This document shows, one piece after another, positions 10,627 through 21,715 of a DNA stretch of 48,157 nt (its first letter is position 1; every line of letters starts with the position of its first letter). This stretch comes from Priapulus caudatus (Eukaryota; Priapulida; Priapulimorpha; Priapulimorphida; Priapulidae). The translations under genes and the position numbers were made by a program. The DNA lies in contig NW_014578284.1 in assembly GCF_000485595.1 (NCBI RefSeq), forward strand, positions 19,101 to 67,257, in the 5' to 3' direction. The notes under the pieces are model-generated. The model was not told the DNA's origin and searched no databases. It saw only the letters and a list, made by a program, of their open reading frames with translations.

Positions 10627-10748
10627 GTAGTACTAGTAGTAGTACTAGTGGTAGTACTAGTAGTGGTAGTAGTAGTACTGGGGGGAGGGGAGGGGTAGTA
10701 GCTAAGTATAGGTACTAGTAGTAGGTACTACTACTAGGTATAGTAGAC
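10627..10748. repeat. TAG/CTA trinucleotide repeat block (right)
   Basis: This is the same type of repeat as at 10208, continuing on the other side of the MITE-like element, interrupted by a G-rich stretch (10680-10695). Confidence 0.85.
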
Positions 10749-10865
10749 TATTTCAATGAATATGAAGGAATGCAATAAAAAATGCATATGCCTCTAAAGG
10801 ACAAACGGCAACTGAATTAGGTTATTTACGGCTAAAACTCACAAGGTGATGGTGGTGATGGTGTG

Positions 10866-11145
10866 TATATAGCGTAGTGGCGCGATCTATCGAACAGCAT
10901 ATGTTCTAGACTGACGTTGGTAAGGGCTAGTACGGGCCGTATACCTGTCATGTATAATCACGGGAAATTTGCCCAGCAACAGAGCTCGGCTCGCTGGTAG
11001 GCGCGCGTGACGAGACACGTGTCGGTGATTGGCAGTCGCAGTGGGCGTGTCTCGACGGAAAACGTTTAAACTCGGTTGTTGACAGCAAACCATGCGCGCC
11101 AAGTAGCGAAAAATTTTGTAGGAGCATTTCTAGCAAATGTCTAGG
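10866..11145. repeat. Diverged repeat, copy B
   Basis: This is the partner of 9503-9670. It contains agtggcgcgatctatcgaac at 10876 and ttttgtaggagcatttctag at 11113. The intervening text differs in length between the two copies. Confidence 0.5.
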
Positions 11146-11940
11146 TACGTGACCGGTGACCGGTGGACTTCACCGTAAATATCCAGGTGAAGTGACCGGT
11201 GGCGCGACTGCGGCTGACGCGGCAGGTTTATGAACTACAGTCGTAATGGCAGCATCTAGCATATATATCGGATGTCTCAAAAGTAAACATTTGTTAAATA
11301 TCACAAGACAGAAATAATAATATCAATTATCTGTGATATATAATTAATTGTATTCCGCATGACATTGCTTGTTTTATATTAGTTCCTGACATAGATATTA
11401 TATCTATGTCTAAACAAAGTTAGTCATGCTTAGCAGCCTAATACACCGATTAACAGTTCTGCGCCAGTTGTTTCGCATCTCCGCGAGAGCCCGGATGTGC
11501 GAGTAAACTCCTCCATGTTGTTTATCTCGATGCATTGTCTGCGTTGCATACACAGGTCGCTCACGTTTGTGTCGAAGAACAGTGCTCCAACTATAATCCA
11601 AACTATTTAGACAAGAGAAGGGTCGACCACCCCATATTTTAATTATTTTACATGTACCGTTACTGGTTACTTATTACGTATTTGGATCATGTCACATGTG
11701 TTACCGGGTACCTTTCATTTATCCTTTTTTATGTGTTCTCATTTTTCACACTATGTGTGTGTGTGTGTGTGTGCGTGCGTACGTGCGTGCGTGCGTGTGT
11801 ACAAACAGTGACTGAGTGAGTGTATGAAATTAATTTTATTAATTTTATTTATAGTTTTTACCGTTAAGTTTCTTAATAAACTTTACACGTATGGTAATCA
11901 TTTTTTTTAATCCACAGAGCCTTTTGTGTCTAGGAAGAAA
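11146..11940. other. Non-coding stretch with palindrome and TG-rich microsatellite
   Basis: There is no supported gene. A perfect 23-base palindrome lies at 11388-11410 (GACATAGATAT, central t, then its complement). A TG run and a GCGTGCGT/ACGTGCGT run lie at about 11752-11812. A hairpin-forming block built on ACCGGT and GGTGAAGTGACC lies at 11150-11200. Confidence 0.7.
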
Positions 11941-11964
11941 ATATACCTGTAGACGAGAAAGCAG

Positions 11965-13780
11965 AGCAGGTCGAGCTACGGCTGCTAAATGAGTACAAGG
12001 GCAAGTTGCGGGTGGATGGCGAGATTCTCCCACATCTCTTTTCCTTATCGACCAGCTGGAAATTAAGGAGGGAATGCCCGCATGACACTGTGGCCATCAG
12101 TCTACATAACAGATATTACGACGTATCTGGGTTGTGCAACACCAAAGCATGTAATGCATCGACTCTTAAATGAGTACAAAAAAGGGAAGGCATATAGGTA
12201 TTTTGACAGCGAGTGGGTTAAGGAAGTTTTTGTCCATGACATCAGACCAAACAGCGACAAGTGTTTTCTGAAAGCCAATGTGACTCCGTCGCAATCTCTC
12301 AATCAGAGTTGTTACAATGTCTGGATTGCAATACGTCAGGACAGTCAAAAAGGTCCCGGAGGGGAGATTCTGTCGGCATACTGTTTATGCACTGCTGGCA
12401 TGCTTGGGACGTGGAACCATATAGCTGGTGTATTATTTCGCGTGGAACATGCAGTTAAGACGGGTGAGAGCAAGAGGGCATGCACAGGCAAATTGACCAA
12501 GTGGAATGTGCCAAAGGGAAAAGTGAACCTTAAACCAACAAAGGCCTGTGATTGCCTTTGGAAGAAAGGACATTATGGTAAAAAACCATGTGACGTAGAG
12601 AAAGAAAAGAAGAAAAAGAGGATGAAAAAAGCCTTCACCCCACTGACCAAGAAACAAGAAGAAGAGGTGAAAAATGGAGTCGAGATGCGGGAAAAACTGT
12701 ACAACTTTCTTAAAGATGACATCAAAAATTCCTGTTTTTCACTACTACAGGAAAAGAGACGAATCATACCACCAAAGAAAGTCGTCCCAGAGTCAATGGT
12801 GGGGCTTGCCGACAGTGTGAGAAATATAACAGACAGGGAAGAAGCAGCAAAAAGGTTCTTGGAAAAAATTTCATAGTCAGCGGACCAATGTGAAATTTTA
12901 AGACAAGAGACAGTTGAACAGTCCAACTCGCTATCTTGGAGGAGTCAGAGACACGGTCGGGTGACTGCCTCTATGTTTAAAAGTGTTAGTTCCAGAGTAG
13001 ACACCATGAGGAAAAAGGATGATGTGGACCCCTCTGCACTTGTCAGCGCCTTAATGGGAAAAAAGCCGGACATTAAAACAATAGCCATGAAACATGGAAT
13101 TTCATTGGAACCGCATGCCAAGAAAGAGTACACTATTCTAATGAAAAATGACCATAATAAGTTCAAAGCCAGTGACTCGGGACTGTCAGTGTTTCATGAA
13201 AAGCCTTGGCTTGCTGCAAGTGCTGACCTCGAAGTAGTGTGTCTGTTGTGGGAAAGGACTGTGTGAAATAAAGTGTCCAAAAAGTGTCAAGGATACTGTG
13301 CCATCAGAGGAGAATGTAAAATATCTGAAACTTGACAAGCACGGGAAATTTACACTAGATAACAATCAACCGCATTATTTTCAAATCCAGGGGCAATTGC
13401 ACATGCTAAACAGATCAGATTGTGATCTTTTCGTTTATACATACCATGGCCACCAGCGTGTGAGAATTTTTGATGACAACCAATTTTGGTGTAGTTTGGA
13501 AGAGAAGCTGACCTGGCTCTGGCGGAATCATGTGTTGCCGGAGCTACTGACTGTGGAAAAGGAAGATTCTGGCAACCAGGAGAACCCATGTGACACAAGC
13601 AGAGCTGTTACAGAGCCTACACAAGAGAAGACAAATACCAGCACACGCGCACGTGTACATGTACGTTCTGCTCTAGAACAACTTCCCTGCAGTCCGAATG
13701 CAGCAAAGTCTGACAAGCAGCCAAAGAAACGCCGTAGAATCACAGCGAGAGTGCCCGTTTACCTCTGTGGTACATGCTAA
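11965..13780 (+). pseudogene. SWIM zinc finger + YqaJ-type nuclease, copy 2 (stop and frameshift)
   Basis: The main frame (from 12082) has LWPSVYITDITTYL, a SWIM-like region (AYCLCTAGMLGTWNHIAGVLFRV) and a lysine-rich linker. It reads through a TAG stop at 12874-12876 into a YqaJ nuclease domain: RHGRVTASMFKSV, DSGLSVFHEKPWLAASADLE. A one-base shift near 13230 moves the EIKCP-type motif and YFQIQGQLHML to another frame, which ends at a TAA at 13780. In the SWIM finger the Cys expected before Asn-His is Trp, so zinc binding is probably lost. Sequence before 12082 (LLNEYKGKLRVDGEI) may be a damaged N-terminal part. It differs strongly from the copy at 113-1316, so the two are not a local duplication. 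Confidence 0.8.
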
Positions 13781-13894
13781 TAATTAATTGTTGTTATTAA
13801 AATGTTGTAAATAAATCATGTAAATATTTGCGTTAATTGGAAAAAAACGTTAAACGAATAAAGATGGGAAAATACAGAAAACAGAAAAATAATT

Positions 13895-13985
13895 AGAAAA
13901 CGAATGGGATTCGATCAACCGACCTTTCATACTTGACGCTCGCGCTGTACTCGCTACCCTATTGAGTCATATCTGAACTAAGAAT
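13895..13985 (-). repeat. tRNA-like sequence, possible SINE head
   Basis: On the minus strand the sequence resembles a degenerate tRNA. An A-box-like block (GACTCAATAGGGTAGCGAG) is followed about 35 bases later by a B-box-like block (GGTTGATCGAATCCC). The two extra bases in the B box and the poor arms argue against a functional tRNA. Many animal SINEs start this way. Confidence 0.35.
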
Positions 13986-14763
13986 TTTGAATGTGCTATG
14001 TATATGACAAGACTGTGACGTCATTGAGCGACGAAACAAGCCCAACCAATAGCAGCGCTCACTACAGCCCTATGTTCTTGATTGACCTAGGAAAAAAAAT
14101 CACGCGGACGGCAACTCCTTCCGACCTTTGACCTTAGCGCATGTGCAGTGTTAAACTGTCCACCAGTGTATATAGTAATAATAATATTCTCTTTGCAGGA
14201 GCTTGACAACATTAGCATCGGAGCAGAACCTTTGGATAGTTTGCGACCATGTATACTAGTAACTTCAGAGGTAAAGTGATAGATTCAGCTGATTTGCGTG
14301 ACCTACGTGCATTTCTTCGTGGTGCTGGCCATTGTATTACTATTAGAATTCAGCAGTAATGTGACGAAATGAAATATATTGAGTACACATGGTACATGTG
14401 CAATTCCATTGCTGATTAACCAATAATTCATAACTATACCATGGTAATTTAGAAATTGTGTGTCTAAGAGGTTGTGTGTCATATTTAGTTTAGAATGTGC
14501 CATAATATTCTGTGCATGATTTGCATAATTTTATAGTAATTCCATTGTGACTAAATTGTTTTTATGAGAGACCAGTTACCTTACTTTTTGCTGGTGATAA
14601 TTGTTTGGCTCTGTTTTGTCTGTGAATTAAAATTCATTAATAAATAATAAAACATTCAAATCAATGTATATATAATAAATCATTTTTGTTGCGTTCATTC
14701 TTCTAACTATTTCAACTATATATTATAAATAATACAGCCTTACACAATCGAATAATTTTACCA

Positions 14764-14836
14764 ATAAGCCGAAATTACCTATGTTCGAAAATAAGCCGAA
14801 AATGTATAAGCCGAAATTACTAAGCCGAAAATGTAT
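14764..14836. repeat. Short tandem repeat (TAAGCCGAAA units)
   Basis: Four copies of TAAGCCGAAA occur with AT-rich spacers of varying length, inside the intron before the exon at 14867. Confidence 0.7.
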
Positions 14837-14980
14837 GGATAAAAATTACCTATATGTTCTTTCCAGCCAATCACTGTAACTGTTGAGCTTGTCAAGAGTG
14901 TCTTGCACAAAATGACACTCGATGATAATTACGATGAAGCATTTACCAAGCAAGTTCAGCAGTGTAATAGTAAGTGATTT

Positions 14981-16375
14981 TAGCTCACCTTGACATCGTC
15001 AAGATGAGCTATTGCCATGGGCCGTCGTCCGTCGTACGTCCGTCTGTCCGTCCGTCTGTCCGTCCGTCCGTCAGCATTTGGCTACGATGACGCAGGAACC
15101 GTTTGACCCACATGTTTGAAATTGGGTATAGTTGTTACTTGTGGAGACGAGAATTGTTACTGCGGCATAGCGGAGAGGATGCAACGCAGTACAGGGGTGG
15201 CAACAGCTGCTGATGACTCATAGTCACCTGTCCGAACATGTTTTACCCGGCCAGCGGAATTATAGGGAATCAATACGGCAGGCGAGCTGCTCATTGGGTA
15301 TAACGAGCAGTGCCGTATGGCATAAGGGGATAGATATATAAGGAAGAGGAAAGAAGGTTCGAGGGGAGTCGGGTGAGGCACTGGCTACCCGACCCACGCA
15401 TGTAAGCTGCAGCACATATGTATTCCAATAAAGACGTCTAAATCTTATATAACATACACAACCTCTTCGACCATCATTGTCTACGATCACCGACCGACGA
15501 GTTAGAGTAACATACAGAATACCAGGGCTACATACTGCTATGCTCCCATATTGAGTCAGTTCAGGTTCAACGGATTTTGCTCATTTTTGGTATGTGAATG
15601 AATAAGGGCCAGGGGTTTTGATATTTAAAAAATCAAAAAAATGCAAATTAGGTAGGTTTTGGCAATTATATAGCATATTATGTTATAGACACGCAGATAA
15701 CAGTCAGTGGTGTCACACTCACATTTCATTGACAATATCTTTAATGCAAAATTGGTGTTTCCACTCCACCCTGCCGATAAAACGTCTACATTAGAGTAAA
15801 GTTTTACAAAACATGTCGGAATGCAGCATAACCTAGTTAGTTCGAACGCCATCGCTAAGAAACATCAAAACGGGTATAGCGTCACAAATTGTGATTCATT
15901 TTGGTTTAAAAAGTATTATTGCGATATACAGATGTCAACCGTGTGCTACCGCCTAGAAAAACTCATACAAAGTAAACACTTCCATGCAACCAATTAACCT
16001 TTGACAAAAGTTGTGTTATGGGCAGGGAAACACCATTATCACGTGGTATATAGCAGCTACGTGGAATAAGCGTATCCTCTCAATCTTACACATTACACAT
16101 CGGGAGCTCCGCTTTTAGGCAGTGCCTAAATCTGAATATTATAAAAAACGTTAAATGGTGATCATTTAGGTGTAACGCTATCACTCGCCCACATCTCAGA
16201 CTTTCACATCTCAAACATTTATTTTCACATAAAAAATTACACATATAATTATCAAGAGTATATAATGGGAGTTCTCCCATATATACTCTTCAGTTCTATA
16301 ATGTACGTCGACGGTTGCTCAATTAAAACTGACTTCTTCTCACTCACTCATTTGTGTCCTTTTTTGTGGTGAGCT
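14981..16375. repeat. Lophotrochozoan-type interspersed repeat with CCGT array
   Basis: It starts with a 14-base stem, 3-base loop hairpin (TAGCTCACCTTGAC / GTCAAGATGAGCTA, 14981-15011). A GTCCGTC/GTCTGTC array (15021-15072) and text of the type common in mollusc genomes follow. A GTGAGCTA block near 16369 mirrors the TAGCTCAC start and may be the other end. No coding capacity is seen. An LTR is nested at about 15133-15512. Confidence 0.55.
15133..15512 (+). repeat. Probable solo LTR nested in the CCGT repeat
   Basis: The segment begins TGTTACTT (15133) or TGTTACTG (15155) and ends AGTAACA (15512), so the termini are inverted TGTTAC/GTAACA. It holds a TATA-like box (gatagatatataagg, about 15330) and a polyadenylation signal AATAAA at 15427-15432, in the order expected of an LTR on the plus strand. 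No internal coding region flanks it. A clean target-site duplication is not visible. Confidence 0.6.
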
Positions 16376-17497
16376 ACACTTTCATTAACAATTCATTTTA
16401 TCCATGCAGCAGCGCTGATAATTAGCAATATGATCTCAAATTAAAAATTAAGCCGGGCTCAGGTCGCCCTACGACCTGACTAATTTATTGCCGATTGGCG
16501 TCATAAACAACACTCATGACGATTTGAAGTGATTTTGGGCTGCACATCGCAGAACAATCATCACATGATCACATTGTCATTAAAAATGAACGGTTGCGGG
16601 TGCTGGCGCGGTTATGATAATCACGTGACTCGACGGGCAGGCTCACAGATTGCAAAGACATTCAACTTTCTGAGTGGCTGTCTCGTGAACACAAGGCTTC
16701 ACCTGCAAAGTTTAAGGAGACATGTTTGGACAGCATTTCACGCAGCACTTAGTAAGAACGTTGGAATCATCACTAAATGCACCGGTGAGTTGTGCAGATA
16801 AAATGATTAAATCTTTCCTATTTATTTCAAGTATTAGAAAAGTCCAAATGCTGCAATAAATATTTTCAGCTTCGTTGCTACTAATGTTTCATAGATACAT
16901 TCTACAACTAATTAGATATGTCAGATTCAGAGTGACCAAGTGTTTTAATCCTAGACAATTGAGAATATAAGGCAAGCAAATGTTTCTAATTTTTAAGGAT
17001 CTAAAGCTATTGCAACATCAGTTGCTTTGGAGCTCATGGAAGAGCTGGTTCGTGTGAACTACAGCCCGAAGACGATTTGTCAATTGACACAATGTCACAT
17101 AACAACAGTAGAAGATGACATCATTGACTATATTGCTGGGTATTTGTTGCCTCGCCTGAAGGCACATCACCTGAATGTTGTGTCACAGCTTGAGGACATT
17201 GAGGGTAGCAAACTAATCGCAACGTTAGACAGGGGTGGTTTGACAAAGCCAAAAGTAGAGATTGTGTTCATAATACGATAGCTTGAGATCGCATTCCGCA
17301 GCATTCCACCAGTAAACATTAAACACGAAACATTTCATGAACACTTGTCGGTTTTTGAACCATTATCGTCATTAATTTTGGATATGGAGGCTGCAGCGGT
17401 AGAACATTTCTATGCTGATCTGGTGAATCTCTTTTACCGCATTCGGGTGCATCACGCCAATTTTAAGCCTGGTTACAATGTTAACTTACTGTCATAA

Positions 17498-18960
17498 AAT
17501 AAGTGATATTTCAGTATTTGGAAAACAAACAAATGCACACTGTCACCACCACAGGGACCTGAGGCGAAATAAAAAATTAAAATGTGTTATATAAAAAGAG
17601 AAGAAGGGATCTAACTTCTGCACGCTGGCGATCACAGTAACCTTTCATTTGAGCTCCAACCACAGACAGAAATTCACACTTATTCTATCAACTTTTGCAC
17701 CAAGCTGTATCCACTTCGACCATGCACAACAATTAATCCACCCCTGTACCTCGATTCCACATTAGAGCCGTTAAACTTGATGGCAAACCACTGTTTTTGG
17801 CCAATGAGAAAAATTACTTGTAGACCGATGATAACCGAGTCGCGAACAAAAATGGCTAGATCTCAGCAATCAGACAACCGAACACAAAGACCTTGATACC
17901 ATTTTAACCGTCCGAGATCAGGAAATATGAAAACCCACACGCGGTTCCTTCTCTTCTGGAATAGTCACAACTATTGTCCAATTTACCAGACTTTCGTAAC
18001 TTCCAACGTAAACACAAACGCCATGATTAGTGAATTCAGAACTACCCCGCACTCAACACCGGCTCATCGCTGATTAGTCGCAGTAACTCTGCTGTAACTA
18101 AAAAATCAACGAAAAATCAAGGTAAATATCTTCAAGAAGTGGAAAATACAGGTGAGTTAAAAACTTTTTAGTAAGAAAAAATCAACACATTTAATAAGAA
18201 CTTGTTTAAAACTATCTAATTATATTATAATGTACATGGCTTATAATTTATATTACCATACCATGCCCCCAGCAATGCAGCTTTTCATATGTCAATGACG
18301 TAAACAAACTGTCACGCGGGAAGTTCAAATAAATTTTTTTACCTGTGCAACGCTTGATAACCTCACAACCTCTTTCACGTTGATAATATGCATTTGATCA
18401 ATTGGTAAGACTTAACGTAAAACCTATTTAGCTGTTGATTAAATAATTTCATCGGATCTCTATAATTAATTATAATCATAATTAATACTTGCTTTTCAGC
18501 TGTGTTATCGAAAATTCACTCGCAAACACCACTATCTGTATCACGTTATTCACTGTAGTCTGTATCACTGTATCCACTGTATCACCAAAATCGTATTTAT
18601 ATTCAGAGATGGAACATGAATATAATAATATAAAAACCTCGTACAATAGACCGATAAGTAATAATTTTGAAATATTATTCACAATTCTATACAGTACACA
18701 AGCATTCAAAATGACCATTATTTATTTTTGGCCACACAATGTCCAAGTTATGTTATACTTATTTAAAGTAAAGAAGGGATGTAAATATACAATTTTATAT
18801 ATCAAACTGTAAAAAATGAAACGTATATTTTTTGCTATTAACTAGTGCTGTACTTGCCATGTGCTTTCCTTGCTGAAAAATATCACCAACCCTACTACAA
18901 TATAAACTAGGAAAAATATATAGATAGATAACATGTACATATGCAAATATACAGTACTCT
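17498..18960. other. AT-rich intergenic stretch without supported gene
   Basis: I see no coding region with recognisable features, only scattered short open frames on both strands. GT donors such as aggtgagtt (18150) occur without convincing exons. Confidence 0.6.
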
Positions 18961-19669
18961 TTCACAATGGCAGTTGACATTACAATTTCAAATATGGCCG
19001 AGTCATTGCCTGGATTTGGAGTGGCAGGTACCCCCTCCCAAAGTCCGGAAGCTGCCCAAACTATACATCGGGTTTTACTTTTCAGGTTAGAGAAGAATAT
19101 GGAGGTGTATCCCAACAGTAAAGTTGGCACAGATGAGGTCCTGATGGCAGTTAATAAGGAACGCCTTGCTCATAACCTTGATAGCGTATCGAAGAACCTT
19201 CTTGGGAGAATCCTAAATAACTTGTTCCATGTGAACTCAACAACACTTATGGCAGATGGAGTACGTGTATCATATCACATAAACCTTAAATTCAGGCAGG
19301 ATAGTAGTGATGAGTCACATTGTAATTTTTCAGATATCTCACTCATCGTGACAGGGTATGGATGGATAACTGGAAAAAATGACGCACAAGTGAGTTTTAA
19401 TTCAGAGTGGATTAGTGGTTAATCATCACCAAGTAATGCTCAACATTTCTTTCTTAAATAAAAATTCATGGACATTACATGTAGGAGATGTAGAGATTGA
19501 CCTTGAGAGTATTCTGATGTCTGCTAGATACGAATCAAGACGAGATGTCATGGGCATTGTAAATATGGTAAAGAAACTTAGACTGTGCAAGGGAAAGAAG
19601 AAAACAGATCGGGTTGTTGTTCGGACAAATATTGTAGAACACTGCTCAGAGGACAGCGTCACTTATCAA

Positions 19670-19941
19670 TGTGTCCGTACAGAAGCATGGACAAGAGTTC
19701 TGCCATTTACTGTTGACTTGGATACATTCACCTGCTGCTCATGTCAAAGATTAAGGTAACGAAGCCATTAGTAGAAACATACTTTATCCAATTGGATGAC
19801 CAAGACTCAAAGGACATGGCCTCCATTCTAGATGCTGTACTGCCAGATACCAGTGGTAAAGAGTTGAAGGCCTTAATCTTGGAGCAGCAGAGGATTTTGA
19901 AAGCCAAAGGACCAACGGGATACAGGTAAGACGGTTGTCAA
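19670..19941 (+). repeat. Duplicated exon, copy 1 (one base shorter)
   Basis: This matches 20507-20774 almost exactly, including the downstream intron start (gtaagacggttgtcaa). Copy 1 has caaagattaagg where copy 2 has caaaaggttaagg. The missing base puts a stop right after the CCSCQ block in copy 1. Copy 1 also has one extra codon before KELKALILEQ. Confidence 0.9.
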
Positions 19942-20182
19942 CAGGGCTCGAATTAACCGACGGCACCGACGGCAATTGCCGGCGGTGCCCCTATCAATCG
20001 CCGTACTGCCCCTGAAAATCCAACCCGACCGACGGCAGTCACCTGCCTTGCCCTTTTCTGTAATTGCCGTCGGTGCCTCTGGCTAGACTGGTTCGCGGTC
20101 ACACTGTTTGTCGCAGAGCGTGTACATTGTCTAGCGGAGTGTGAGTCCGGATTCCAGGCTTCCCTTCGGCAAAGACAATAAC
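19942..20182. mobile_element. hAT-like insertion, left end only (right end in gap)
   Basis: The sequence beginning CAGGGCTCGAATTAACC at 19942 interrupts text that runs on unbroken in the second exon copy (ggttgtcaaccaac, 20760-20773), so that copy serves as an empty site. CAGGGCTCG resembles hAT terminal inverted repeats. The 8 bases before it (gttgtcaa) are the likely target duplication. The insert contains GACGGCA/TGCCGTC blocks in both orientations and then enters the assembly gap. Confidence 0.6.
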
Positions 20183-20506
20183 NNNNNNNNNNNNNNNNNN
20201 NNNNNNNNNNNNNNNNNNNNNNNNNNNNNNNNNNNNNNNNNNNNNNNNNNNNNNNNNNNNNNNNNNNNNNNNNNNNNNNNNNNNNNNNNNNNNNNNNNNN
20301 NNNNNNNNNNNNNNNNNNNNNNNNNNNNNNNNNNNNNNNNNNNNNNNNNNNNNNNNNNNNNNNNNNNNNNNNNNNNNNNNNNNNNNNNNNNNNNNNNNNN
20401 NNNNNNNNNNNNNNNNNNNNNNNNNNNNNNNNNNNNNNNNNNNNNNNNNNNNNNNNNNNNNNNNNNNNNNNNNNNNNNNNNNNNNNNNNNNNNNNNNNNN
20501 NNNNNN
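20183..20506. other. Assembly gap (324 N)
   Basis: Bases 20183 to 20506 are N. Sequence right of the gap repeats sequence left of it, so the gap may join two alleles or two tandem copies. Confidence 1.
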
Positions 20507-20774
20507 GTACAGAAGCATGTACAAGAGTCCTGCCATTTACTGTTGACTTGGATACATTCACCTGCTGCTCATGTCAAAAGGTTAAGGTGACGAAGCCATT
20601 AGTAGAAACATACTTTATCCAATTGGATGACCAAGACGCAAAGGACATGGCCACCATTCTGGATGCTGTACTGCCAGATGCCAGTGAGGAGTTGAAGGCT
20701 TTAATCTTGGAGCAGCAGAGGATTTTGAAAGCCAAAGGACCAACGGGAAACAGGTAAGACGGTTGTCAACCAAC
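20507..20774 (+). repeat. Duplicated exon, copy 2 (intact frame)
   Basis: The frame is open from the gap edge through CCSCQKVKVTKPLVETYF to LKAKGPTGNR, then a GT donor (gtaagacgg). This is the copy consistent with the P-like gene downstream. Confidence 0.9.
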
Positions 20775-21545
20775 TAGCACAAGAGTTGAATGTCGTGGGT
20801 TAGCCATTCAGTTCCTTCGTAAAGAGGTATGTTGACTCATGAAATAGAGCATTCAGATTAAAGCCCTGACTGTACACATCGTGGGTATTTATATCATCCA
20901 TTCCCAACGTATTATATAGGTATTTTTTACAAGTTCAGTTCTAAGTGGTATCTAGGTGAGTAACATGATAAATATGTACGTCTGATGGCATTTACTATGT
21001 TCACCTAGATCATGTTATGATGAAAATGATTAGTTCATAGGTGGTTCTATCAAAATGGTAATATATGGATATCTCCTAGTGTTGGAATAGGCTTATGGTA
21101 CAGAGAAACGATTCAGCTCGCACAGACAATCTGGACCAGGAATTCAGCTGCATATAAAGACCTCAATAATTCAGGCTTCATTCTTCTTCCATCCAAGCAG
21201 CTTCTGAGACTGTGTACGAATGCAGTACCCCAGGAATCTTTCCTGGATCCAAGTGCTGGATTGGATGCGGAGGGAGGCCGAACGACAGAACATTCCACAG
21301 CATGGGATAAAAGGTGGTGTTCTCTTTGATGAAATGTCAATAGAAGAAGACATTCAAACAGTGCGACAAGAACAGTGTTTGAAACTTGTTGGCTTTGTAG
21401 ACTGTGCTCCTAAATCAGAAACCCTACAGGTGATCAAGCATGAGAGCACTGGCAAACAATTGGCAAATCACGTCCTGCAATTCCAGTTCCTAGGATACAG
21501 TGGTTTTAGGTTTCCATTTGCCCACAACCCAACACGAGGAGCAAC

Positions 21546-21700
21546 AGCAACGTTAGTGAAACGCAGGCCTGGTCAGTACCAGCACATACTGAATCTTATG
21601 GATTTAGTCCTATCCCTGCCAGGTGCAAGTGCAGAGTGTGAGTGTGACTTCCGTACACTAAAGGCTATAATAAAGGCTATAAAGGGTGAAAGATCAGGTG
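21546..21700 (+). pseudogene. hAT transposase C-terminal dimerisation fragment
   Basis: The frame continues from the P-like sequence into NLMDLVLSLPGASAECECDFRTLKA, which matches the hAT dimerisation motif (usually SAECERGFS). The Arg-Gly expected after the second Cys is changed. The fragment is about 50 residues long and is followed directly by a Gypsy-type gag. Confidence 0.6.
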
Positions 21701-21715
21701 GCGGCGGAGGAAAGT

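Larger units (their letters stand above)
14199..17497 (+). pseudogene. P-element-like transposase, C-terminal exons, interrupted by repeats
   Basis: Candidate exons are 14199-14270 (ELDNISIGAEPLDSLRP), 14867-14969 (PITVTVELVKSVLHKM), one near 16655-16745 (CKDIQLSEWLSREHKAS) and 16999-17497. The first three are phase-compatible. The last carries DDIIDYIAGYLLPRLK and LDRGGLTKPKVEIVF, the pattern seen near the C-terminus of P-element/THAP9-like proteins. A TAG stop at 17279-17281 interrupts it, with the frame staying open afterwards to 17497, so a single Glu-to-stop change is likely. Phase does not match between the third and fourth candidate exons, so either an exon is missed or there is a frameshift. 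A large CCGT-bearing repeat with a nested LTR fills the second intron. Confidence 0.55.
18967..21545 (+). pseudogene. P-element/THAP9-like transposase, N-terminal and RNase H part
   Basis: The segments 18967-19389 and 19485-19735 have no family signature I recognise, apart from a Cys cluster (TFTCCSCQ). The next block (TKPLVETYFIQLDDQD, ILEQQRILKAKGPTG) precedes the transposase core in P-like proteins. The exon from 21104 then gives NSAAYKDLNNSGFILLPSKQLLR. After a one-base shift near 21245-21260 it gives QHGIKGGVLFDEMSIEE and LKLVGFVDC, the catalytic-Asp region of P-element-like RNase H folds, then LQFQFLGYSGFRFPFAHNPT. Homology stops at about 21545, where a hAT-like tail follows. The gene contains an assembly gap and a duplicated exon, and the first exon copy is frameshifted. 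Confidence 0.65.

Noticed and set aside
10208-10748. CRISPR-like or regularly spaced repeat array
   Set aside because: The repeats are simple TAG/CTA microsatellites without spacers; the genome is eukaryotic.
18489-18812. Open frame on the plus strand with Ile/Tyr/Thr-rich composition
   Set aside because: It is AT-rich intergenic sequence with an equally long antisense frame and no domain or splice evidence.
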